Shown here: positions 1 to 7,183 of the stretch, piece after piece | Layout: each line of letters starts with the position of its first letter | How positions within the stretch are numbered: position 1 is the first letter of the stretch | Assembly (NCBI GenBank): GCA_012960535.1 | Contig: DUBB01000050.1 | Coordinates: 62,001-126,000 of the forward strand | Length of the DNA: 64,000 bases | Source: Gammaproteobacteria bacterium | Lineage (GTDB): Bacteria > Pseudomonadota > Gammaproteobacteria > Pseudomonadales > Azotimanducaceae | Direction of reading: 5' to 3' | Notes under the pieces: generated by a model | The model's input: only the letters and a program-made list of their open reading frames with translations | The model's database searches: none | What the model was told of the DNA's origin: nothing | Position numbers and translations under genes: made by a program

Positions 1-1515
1 AACCTCTGATACCTCCTGATGGATGCTTAACCTGACCAGATTGTCATTGTTGATGTGCGGTGTAACTTCCAGTGTCAGGCCAACATCTTCTCTCTGTATG
101 GTGGTAAAAGGATTGGTTGTTCCCTGACTTCCGGAGACAGTTGAACCGGTTCTGAACGGAACATTCTGGCCAACAACGATCTTTGCTTCTTCATTGTCCA
201 TAGTCGTAATGCTCGGTGTGGACAGTAAATTGACATCGCTGTTGGATGCCAGCGCCTTGATGATGAAGGCGAAGCTTGGACCTGTCTGACTGAGCCGCCC
301 CCCGGCAAGAAGCGGTGCCTCTCCCAGAGAAGTAGCCGTTGGGGTATTGGTTGCGAGACCTTGAAGGATCTGCGCCAGGGTACCACTGGGTGCAGTCAGG
401 CCAATGGGGGTGTTGCCACTGGTTCTGTCGCCAACTGCTAGCTCGCTACCCAATTGACGACTGAAGTCGGTAGTGACCTCGACGATGGCGGCTTCTATGA
501 GTACCTGCATGCGCCGGACATCAAGGCTGTCGACAATATCCATGATATCGATCATTGTCGCAGGGTCAGCTCTGATAACGAGAGCATTGATAGCTTCGTC
601 TGCCTGGACGCTGACCTCAACCATGGCGGAGGATTCATTCTTGTTGGAATTACTGGCAATATTGGTGAGAATCTCAGCTAATTTTGTCGCATCTGAATGG
701 GCCAGCCGAATAACCTTAATGGTGCCAGAGCGATTGGCGGGGACATCCAACTGACTTATCAGAGCCTTGACTTTTGCCAGCGTATATCGCTCCCCCTTTA
801 GAACCAGGCTATTGGTTCTTTCGCTGGCTACAATGGTAACTCGGTTAGGCCCCTTTGCACTCTTGCCTATTTGTTCCGGTGCAAGTTGCTCAAGCAATGC
901 GACGATGTCCTCTACCCAGGCTTCTTTCAGGTCGATAATGGAAACTTCCAGATTATCGGCTACGTCAACTCGATTGATGATTTCGACTAATCGATTGATA
1001 TTGGACGCATGGTCACTGATGATAAGTACGTTCGGATTGGCTAACCCGGCAATGTGCCCATACTGAGGAATTAACGGCCTGAGTACTTTGACCATCTCTT
1101 GAGAGGCAGTATTGCGTATGAGTATCACTCTGGTTATCAGTTCCTGCGAAAGCAGGTCATCGACAAAATCGTTGGGGTTGCCACTCTGTTTTGCCAGTAC
1201 CGTCTGCACAATTTTTATTACACCATTGGCATTGACAGCAGCAAATCCGTGAACCTGTAGCACACTCAGGAATAGCTCATAAACGGCATCTTTACCCATC
1301 GCGGTACTGGATACTACGGTCACGTTGCCTTTGACCCTGGGGTCAATAATGAAACTCTTTTCGGTAATGGCAGAAACCTGGGTGATAAATTCCCGGATGT
1401 CGGCATTCTTGAGATTGATCCGCCAACTGTCCTGGCCATAGACTGTAACTGTAGGAAAAGCGAACAGGATAAAAATCAATGTAAGAATTGGTCTCATGGT
1501 TTGCTTTTTCTGCAT
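1..1515 (-). CDS. gspD: Type II secretion secretin GspD (partial, 3' end off the window)
   Basis: Outer-membrane secretin that forms the multimeric channel of the type II secretion system. The visible 505 codons give an N-terminal signal peptide (hydrophobic run RPILTLIFILFAF, then VYGQD), an N0 domain starting near SWRINLKNADIREF, then N1-N3 ring-building repeats. The start of the secretin core follows, with VPFRTGS and EDVGLTLEVTPHIN, both typical of GspD. The frame is open to base 1, so the C-terminal part of the beta-barrel domain lies outside. The ATG at 1515 gives a basic MQKKQ n-region; the in-frame ATG at 1497 is an alternative, and neither has a strong Shine-Dalgarno. It follows gspC by 33 bp and is probably in the same transcript. 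Confidence 0.93.
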   Translation of the reverse strand, partial: MQKKQTMRPILTLIFILFAFPTVTVYGQDSWRINLKNADIREFITQVSAITEKSFIIDPRVKGNVTVVSSTAMGKDAVYELFLSVLQVHGFAAVNANGVIKIVQTVLAKQSGNPNDFVDDLLSQELITRVILIRNTASQEMVKVLRPLIPQYGHIAGLANPNVLIISDHASNINRLVEIINRVDVADNLEVSIIDLKEAWVEDIVALLEQLAPEQIGKSAKGPNRVTIVASERTNSLVLKGERYTLAKVKALISQLDVPANRSGTIKVIRLAHSDATKLAEILTNIASNSNKNESSAMVEVSVQADEAINALVIRADPATMIDIMDIVDSLDVRRMQVLIEAAIVEVTTDFSRQLGSELAVGDRTSGNTPIGLTAPSGTLAQILQGLATNTPTATSLGEAPLLAGGRLSQTGPSFAFIIKALASNSDVNLLSTPSITTMDNEEAKIVVGQNVPFRTGSTVSGSQGTTNPFTTIQREDVGLTLEVTPHINNDNLVRLSIHQEVSEV

Positions 1516-1548
1516 TTTTCAGTTCAAAGTTTACTGGAATAGAGGGCG

Positions 1549-2466
1549 TTAGGGTATGGGAATCGTCAGAAAAAATCGTCTACCAGCGCGCTGGACCTCT
1601 ACCCGGACCCGGCCCGCAGCCATGGCTTGATCGACTAATCTAGAATCATTCATGGCGACGCCAACAGCGACGCCATTGACTGAGACCACAACATCGCCGG
1701 TCTGCAGACCGGCCTGAGTTAAAGCGGCGCCGGCACTGCTTGGGTCCACTTTGTATCCGTTCGCACTGTCATTGGATACCGGTGACATCCCTATCTCGCT
1801 GAGTAGCTCCGTGGGATTAGATTGCAGTCGCTTCTTATTCTGTTCCAGATAGGCTCTGAGCGAGTTATCTGCAGCCTCCAGGCTGGCTAGCGGTTGGTCT
1901 GAGGCGCTGGAAAGATTCTGGGTTGATCGTTTGTTCGAAATTTTTTGGTGGATCTCTGATAGCGCTGCAGTATTTCCTGACTCAAAGGTAACTTTGGCCA
2001 GCAGAAACATGAGCTTTTCAAGCCGGCTGCCTCTACGCAGCAGAATGTGATCGGGGCGTACTGCATGAAGGTAGGCATTGCCTGGCAGTTTGTCACCCAC
2101 TCTAAAGAGCCTGCCGGATTTGCTTTTCTCGGCGATGATGGCACTTGAGTCAGCAGCGTTCTCGCTGATAAAAATGCCCTGCAGTTCAAGGTTTAGGCGT
2201 GTCTCCGGAGCATCCTGAACGACGCTGCTTGCTGTTTTTGCAACCAGGCCAAACAGGTTCAGTCGACTCAACTGCTGGGTGTTTCTACCCGGTTTTACCT
2301 GGTTACTGGAAGCAGTCTGCTTAACTGCTGTAGTGATTAAAGCATCGTCCAGGAAAAAGGATATGCTTTGCGCTATGGAAAAAGACATCAGGATAACAAG
2401 CCCTGCAATGACGGCGAGTCCGATTGCTTTTTGGTATTGCTGAAGGATATTGAACAATGTGAACAT
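1549..2466 (-). CDS. gspC: Type II secretion inner-membrane protein GspC
   Basis: Inner-membrane clamp protein that links the GspD secretin to the inner-membrane platform. The 305 residues show the family layout: a short cytoplasmic N-terminus, one membrane segment at about residues 15-35, a homology-region domain around residues 68-155 (LNLFGLVA, LELQGIF, FRVGDKLPG), a linker rich in Ser/Asn/Leu, and a C-terminal PDZ domain at about 235-305 (AGLQTGDVVVSVNGV). It lies 27 bp after gspN and 33 bp before gspD on the same strand. The PDZ domain supports GspC over the shorter, coiled-coil-ended variants. Confidence 0.9.
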   Translation of the reverse strand: MFTLFNILQQYQKAIGLAVIAGLVILMSFSIAQSISFFLDDALITTAVKQTASSNQVKPGRNTQQLSRLNLFGLVAKTASSVVQDAPETRLNLELQGIFISENAADSSAIIAEKSKSGRLFRVGDKLPGNAYLHAVRPDHILLRRGSRLEKLMFLLAKVTFESGNTAALSEIHQKISNKRSTQNLSSASDQPLASLEAADNSLRAYLEQNKKRLQSNPTELLSEIGMSPVSNDSANGYKVDPSSAGAALTQAGLQTGDVVVSVNGVAVGVAMNDSRLVDQAMAAGRVRVEVQRAGRRFFLTIPIP

Positions 2467-2493
2467 GGGTTACTGGTTCTCCTGTTGTAGAGG

Positions 2494-3249
2494 TTACAGT
2501 ATTTTTTCTTCGAACAGCAGTACTGGTTTTGCTTTAACGTTGCCCGTAGTTTGCTCTGCTAAGCCCGCTAGACTTAGCATTGTTTGGTATACCTGTACTT
2601 CAGCCCAGCCAGAGGGTTTTAGGTAGATGATCATGAGCTTGTCTGACTGCTGCTTAAGAGACAGTGAAGCGCTGCAGTCTTTGCTGTCAAGAAAGCCCGT
2701 TATGGGAGGAAGCTTTAGATTCAGCGCAGGCTCGCTGACATTGAGCAAGATGCTGCCCCCATCCCAGTCTAACTGCCCTGTTAGTGATTGCAGGCACTCG
2801 AAGTCGGTTGTCAGTGAGCCTGCCTGGACAAGCAGTTCGCCGCTGAATTGATGCCCATATTCGGCACTGAGTTGATTGATGTCGTCGCTGTGAATAGACC
2901 CCTGGAGCTGATTCAAGCTGAGTTGTAACTCAGAAATATTGAGTTCGGTTTGTATCTCATGATGGGCCCCGGTGATGACCAGATTGTAGGCTGCAGACGG
3001 TATGAATCCATCTATTGATATGCCGCTGAATTGCCACTGTAGCGATGAACCCGGGAAGTTACGAAATTTTAACGTCGTCTGTCCAGACCAGATGGTACCC
3101 TCTGGATGGCCGATGAGCAGGTCGCTGGAGGTTCTTATTTCCAGGGGTATCAAGGTAAAAAAAACGCTTGCTGGCAGTAGCGCCAGCAGGAATCCACAGA
3201 GTGAAATGATAGCCAGTGCGATGAAAGAAATGATTTTCAATCGTGCCAC
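2494..3249 (-). CDS. gspN: Type II secretion protein GspN
   Basis: Accessory type II secretion protein of unknown exact role, present only in some GspC-Z systems. The 251-residue product has one N-terminal membrane anchor (IISFIALAIISLCGFLLALL) followed by a periplasmic beta-rich domain. The start of that domain reads HPEGTIWSG, the 'G-T-x-W-S/N-G' pattern usual near the N-terminus of GspN. A CxxL...C pair (residues around 150 and 190) could form a disulfide. The start overlaps the end of the 124-residue gene by 13 bp, and gspC follows after 27 bp, so translation is probably coupled along dapE-unknown-gspN-gspC-gspD. Confidence 0.8.
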   Translation of the reverse strand: MARLKIISFIALAIISLCGFLLALLPASVFFTLIPLEIRTSSDLLIGHPEGTIWSGQTTLKFRNFPGSSLQWQFSGISIDGFIPSAAYNLVITGAHHEIQTELNISELQLSLNQLQGSIHSDDINQLSAEYGHQFSGELLVQAGSLTTDFECLQSLTGQLDWDGGSILLNVSEPALNLKLPPITGFLDSKDCSASLSLKQQSDKLMIIYLKPSGWAEVQVYQTMLSLAGLAEQTTGNVKAKPVLLFEEKIL

Positions 3250-3611
3250 CTGATTTTGGTCGTTACGCCACCCTTTAGGCTAAACCAATTCTGGTCTTGT
3301 TCTTGGTCGGGTTCCTGCCATGATCCATCACTGCATCGTACCTCTGTCTGCAGAAAATCAGCTGCACTTCTGGCACAGTCTAGATCGGTTGACCAGGGGG
3401 TTTGGTTGTGTTTGAACCACAGGCACGAAAATTGGCCACGGGCAGCGTTGTGCACGTAATGAACCTCAGTGGCGTGCTGCTGGTAGGTGACGTCCAATAG
3501 GGATTGCTGGCTGATTTTTTTGCCGGATACCGATTCAAAATGTAAATTCAACCATTCTTCGATGCGGACTAGATCGATATTCTTGACGTAAATTTCAATA
3601 TCAGGAAACAT
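3237..3611 (-). CDS. Conserved-looking protein of unknown function between dapE and gspN
   Basis: A 124-residue soluble protein with no signal peptide or membrane segment and no motif I recognise. It is acidic, with three Trp in its last third and a central Cys-rich patch (FSCLWF, LDCARS, VRCSDGSW). It overlaps dapE by 11 bp upstream and gspN by 13 bp downstream, which strongly supports real, translationally coupled coding. Its position between a lysine-pathway gene and the type II secretion genes gives no clear role. It could be a small cytoplasmic helper or simply a passenger gene. Confidence 0.7.
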   Translation of the reverse strand: MFPDIEIYVKNIDLVRIEEWLNLHFESVSGKKISQQSLLDVTYQQHATEVHYVHNAARGQFSCLWFKHNQTPWSTDLDCARSAADFLQTEVRCSDGSWQEPDQEQDQNWFSLKGGVTTKIRWHD

Positions 3612-4779
3612 GCTGATGGCTGTCCGGTAGTAGTATCCTTTCCATGATATCGAGATAAATTCGGGTCAGATCCATGAGATCCGATAGTGACGTGCGTTCG
3701 TTAACCTGGTGGATAGTTTCGTTACATAGCCCAATTTCAACAACTTCAATTCCATAAGGTGCTATGAATCTCCCGTCGGAGGTCCCTCCACCGGTGGATA
3801 GTAGTGGCTGATAGCCCCTTAAGCTGTTAATGGCTGCTTTTGTAGCGGTGATTAACTGCCCATCCTGAGTCAGGAATGGTTCACCTGAGAGAGACCACTT
3901 AAGGCGATATTCGACTTTGTGGTGCTTGAGGATTTCTTCTGTCCTTTGTCTCAGGGAAGCCTCACTGGACGCTGTAGAGTAGCGAAAATTAAAATCGACA
4001 ATGGCGTTACCGGGAATGACATTGGTGGCGCCTTCGCCTGATTGAAAGTTCGATATCTGAAAGCTGGTTGGCGGGAAAAATTCATTGCCCGCATCCCACT
4101 GGCATTCAGACAGCTCCGTCAGTGCTTTCAAACAGCAATGAATTGGATTGATGGCCTTGTCAGGATAGGCCACGTGACCCTGGACGCCTTTTACTGTGAG
4201 ACTGCCGTTTAGCGAACCGCGGCGACCCACTCGGATAACATCTCCGAGCAATCGACTACTGGAGGGTTCGCCAACAATGCAGTAGTCAAAGTGCTCACCC
4301 TCGTGGTTGAGCCAGTTCATGACTTTTTTGGTGCCATTGATGGCTTCAGCTTCTTCATCACTGGTGATAAGAAAACCGAGACGCCCATGATACTGCTCAT
4401 GCTTGCTATGGAACGCCCGGGCTGCCATGAGCATGGCTGCCAGAGCGCCTTTCATATCGGCTGCACCTCGACCGGCAACACAATCCCCTGCGATGGTGGT
4501 CGTGTAAGGATCGCTATCCCACAGAGACAGCTGGCCAGCGGGAACGACATCTGTATGCCCTGCAAATATCAGCGTTGGCCCGGGTTGTGATCCGGATTTT
4601 GTAGCCCAGAGGTTACTGACCTCTTCAAAAGGAAGACGAGTAGAGGTAAAACCCAGGGGTGTAATGAACGCCTCGATGATGTCCTGGCAGCCGCAGTCCT
4701 GAGGTGAAATCGATGGTTTTTCCATGAGCGCAGACAGGATCGCTATCAGCTCTCGTTCTCGATCGGCATCAAATTCCAT
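3601..4779 (-). CDS. dapE: Succinyl-diaminopimelate desuccinylase
   Basis: Zinc-dependent M20-family hydrolase that converts N-succinyl-L,L-diaminopimelate to L,L-diaminopimelate and succinate, for lysine and peptidoglycan. The 392 residues carry the metal and catalytic sites in order: FAGHTDVVP (His ligand), GRGAADMKGALAAM (bridging Asp), TSDEEAEAINGT (general-base Glu pair), VGEPSSSRLLGD, and near the C-terminus ETIHQVNE (His ligand). The lid/dimerisation domain lies between. Length is near the family's roughly 375-390. It follows dapD after 11 bp, so dapD-dapE is an operon, and it runs into the 124-residue unknown. Confidence 0.95.
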   Translation of the reverse strand: MEFDADRERELIAILSALMEKPSISPQDCGCQDIIEAFITPLGFTSTRLPFEEVSNLWATKSGSQPGPTLIFAGHTDVVPAGQLSLWDSDPYTTTIAGDCVAGRGAADMKGALAAMLMAARAFHSKHEQYHGRLGFLITSDEEAEAINGTKKVMNWLNHEGEHFDYCIVGEPSSSRLLGDVIRVGRRGSLNGSLTVKGVQGHVAYPDKAINPIHCCLKALTELSECQWDAGNEFFPPTSFQISNFQSGEGATNVIPGNAIVDFNFRYSTASSEASLRQRTEEILKHHKVEYRLKWSLSGEPFLTQDGQLITATKAAINSLRGYQPLLSTGGGTSDGRFIAPYGIEVVEIGLCNETIHQVNERTSLSDLMDLTRIYLDIMERILLPDSHQHVS

Positions 4780-4790
4780 GGTTTGCCGGC

Positions 4791-5807
4791 TTAATTATGA
4801 GTGTGTAAGGTGCTGTTTAGTTGAATCGCTTGCCTGTTAGTTCTGCATTGTACAGCGCCAGAGCGGGAGTGGCGGATAAACAGCATATCATCCTGGCCGC
4901 TTAATTCCCTGGCTTTAGCAAGCATTACCTGCTGCAGACTTTCATCGAGTACTTCAACCTGGGTTCCAGGTGTGATGTAAAGACCGGCTTCAATGGTGCA
5001 GCGGTCACCCAGAGAGATACCTGTTCCCGCATTGGCGCTGATCAGGCAGTCCTCACCGATACTGATGACCGTGTTGCCGCCGCCGGAGAGTGTGCCGGCT
5101 GTGGATGCACTGCCGCCGAGATCACTACCGCAGCCCACCATAACACCCTGTGAAATTCGTCCTTCTATCATGTTGGGTCCTTCACACCCCGCATTGAAAT
5201 TGGCGAAGCCTTCATGCATGACGGTGGTTCCCTCGCCGAGATAGGCACCTAACCTGACTCGTGCTGAATCAGCAATCCTGACGCCTTTAGGTATGAAGTA
5301 GTTGGTTAATATGGGGAATTTATCGACGCTGGATACGGTCAATAAATTGCCTGAAACTCTGGCGCTGATTCTTGCCTGTTCGACTTCGCCCAGGTCAATG
5401 GCACCCAGGTTAGTCCAGGCGACATTGGGTAGCAGGGGGAAAATGCCCTCAAGGTTTATTTGGTTAGGCCTGACCAGGCGATGCGATAGTAAGTGCAGCT
5501 TCAGATAAGCCTCAGGCGTTGAAGTCAAACTGCTATCGTGCTCTAAGACCGTCAATACAAGTGGGCTGGAGGCGTCTTGAAATTGCTCTAGTATCTGTTT
5601 TTGAGAGTCGATGTTAATCGCCTCTGCCAGGCTTCGGATGGTTGATGGATCGAGTGGCATGGCTTGGTTACCGCCTTGATAAGCGGTCAGGGAACTGATG
5701 ATGGCTAATAACGAGTCACTGGGGTTAATTAAAGGTTCGGGGTAGTAAACTTCTAACCATTCCTGTTTGCGGTTTTGGGTTCCGATTCCGAAGGCTAAGC
5801 TGAACAT
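4791..5807 (-). CDS. dapD: 2,3,4,5-tetrahydropyridine-2,6-dicarboxylate N-succinyltransferase (Pseudomonas type)
   Basis: Succinylates tetrahydrodipicolinate with succinyl-CoA, the first step of the succinylase branch of diaminopimelate synthesis. The 338-residue form matches the longer DapD of Pseudomonas-like bacteria rather than the roughly 274-residue E. coli protein. The C-terminal half is a left-handed beta-helix of hexapeptide repeats (for example VRIADSARVRLGAYLGEG, ISQGVMVGCGSDLGG, ISIGEDCLISANAG). The N-terminal half is alpha/beta. The start at 5807 is an ATG. A 176-bp gap separates it from dapC, so it may have its own promoter there, although I could not define one. Confidence 0.95.
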   Translation of the reverse strand: MFSLAFGIGTQNRKQEWLEVYYPEPLINPSDSLLAIISSLTAYQGGNQAMPLDPSTIRSLAEAINIDSQKQILEQFQDASSPLVLTVLEHDSSLTSTPEAYLKLHLLSHRLVRPNQINLEGIFPLLPNVAWTNLGAIDLGEVEQARISARVSGNLLTVSSVDKFPILTNYFIPKGVRIADSARVRLGAYLGEGTTVMHEGFANFNAGCEGPNMIEGRISQGVMVGCGSDLGGSASTAGTLSGGGNTVISIGEDCLISANAGTGISLGDRCTIEAGLYITPGTQVEVLDESLQQVMLAKARELSGQDDMLFIRHSRSGAVQCRTNRQAIQLNSTLHTHN

Positions 5808-5983
5808 GTTGTTGCCGTTGGTATGTAAGAGACGCGCTATTATGCCAGTCTTCGAAGTAAAGTTCAGTAGCTACCAGCATCTTCCGTGGGGCAATCGATA
5901 ATAGCTATCAGTTTCTTGGGAAACGCCGGAAGAGAAAGTTACAACAAGTGAACGCTCTATAACAAAGTTCAGTAAAATGGCGC

Positions 5984-7183
5984 TTAGCAGAGCTTAGACC
6001 AATGATCGCGAATTCTTTCCGCAGCCTGTATGCATTGGTCCAGTTCGGCGACCAGGGCCAGTCTAACTCGATTGCGTCCGGGGTTTTCTGTTCCGACGGT
6101 GCGCGCTAGATAGCTGCCAGGCAGGACCCGGATGTTTGCTTTCTTAAACAGGTTCAATGTGAATTCCTGGTCATCATAAGGGGTCTGGGGCCATAGGTAG
6201 AAGCTGGCTTCTGGCCGATGCATTGGCCAGATGTCATGAACGATATCCAGGAATGCGGTATATTTTTCTCTATACAGTGCCCGATTAAGAATCACATGCT
6301 GTTCATCTGACCAGGCCAGGGTGCTCACCAGCTGATTATGGATGGGCATGGCAGAACCGTGATAGGTACGATATAAAAGGAATGACTCGATGAGCTGAGC
6401 ATCTCCGCAAACATAGCCCGAGCGCAGGCCCGGGAGATTGGAGCGCTTCGAAAGGCTGTTGAATGCCAGGCACTGCTTATGTCCAATATTGCCCATCTTT
6501 GCAGATGCTTCAAGCAGTCCGGGAGGGGCTACTGCTTCGTCACGATATATCTCTGAATAACATTCATCAGCTATGATAATAAACTGGTGTTCTAGTGCCC
6601 GTTCAATGAGGTATTGCAGTTCTTGTACGCTGAGCAGGCTTCCATGCGGATTACCGGGATTGCAGAGGTACACAATGCTGACCTTGTCCCAGGTTTCCGG
6701 TTTGATAGAGTTGTAATCAGGCTTGAACGGGGCGCTGTTGTCGCTGTTTACATAGAGAGGTTGGCAACCCGCCAGGATAGCCGCGCCTTCATAGATTTGG
6801 TAAAACGGGTTGGGCAAGATGATGTGTTTTCGTTTCAGCGGTTCGCTCAAAGCTTGAGCGACTGAAAACAGTCCTTCACGCGTGCCATTTACCGGTAGTA
6901 CCTGGTTCTCAGGGTTAATCTTTGCGGGTGGATAACGCCTTTCAATAAAATCCGAGATAGCTTGTCTCAGTTCAGGAATGCCTCGTGTTGGGGGATAGGT
7001 TGCCAGTCCTGTTCTGATCAGGTCAGGATTGGTCATATAATCGATAAGGAAGGCTGGAGTGGCATGTTTTGGCTCTCCCAGAGCGAGTGAAATAGGGGAG
7101 AGGTCCGCAGCAACCGTTTTTGCCAGTAACTTGTTGAGGCGATCAAAAGGGTATGGGTTCAGTCTACTTAAGGCTGTATTCAT
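5984..7183 (-). CDS. dapC: Succinyldiaminopimelate transaminase
   Basis: PLP-dependent fold-type I aminotransferase that makes N-succinyl-L,L-diaminopimelate from the keto acid and glutamate. The 399 residues show class I features: LALGEPKHATP near the N-terminus, LPVNGTREGLF at the phosphate-binding region, YLCNPGNPHG, ADECYSEIYRD, the PLP lysine in FNSLSKRSNLPGLRSGY, and a C-terminal RVRLAL arginine that binds the substrate carboxylate. The start ATG overlaps the glnD stop by 4 bp (ATGA). With dapD and dapE in the same cluster, DapC is a firmer call than a generic aspartate aminotransferase. Confidence 0.92.
   Translation of the reverse strand: MNTALSRLNPYPFDRLNKLLAKTVAADLSPISLALGEPKHATPAFLIDYMTNPDLIRTGLATYPPTRGIPELRQAISDFIERRYPPAKINPENQVLPVNGTREGLFSVAQALSEPLKRKHIILPNPFYQIYEGAAILAGCQPLYVNSDNSAPFKPDYNSIKPETWDKVSIVYLCNPGNPHGSLLSVQELQYLIERALEHQFIIIADECYSEIYRDEAVAPPGLLEASAKMGNIGHKQCLAFNSLSKRSNLPGLRSGYVCGDAQLIESFLLYRTYHGSAMPIHNQLVSTLAWSDEQHVILNRALYREKYTAFLDIVHDIWPMHRPEASFYLWPQTPYDDQEFTLNLFKKANIRVLPGSYLARTVGTENPGRNRVRLALVAELDQCIQAAERIRDHWSKLC

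Noticed and set aside
75-1066. Several open frames on both strands (75-386 minus, 454-681, 473-754 and 767-1066 plus)
   Set aside because: They lie across the gspD frame, which translates to a continuous secretin with family motifs. The others are shadow frames.
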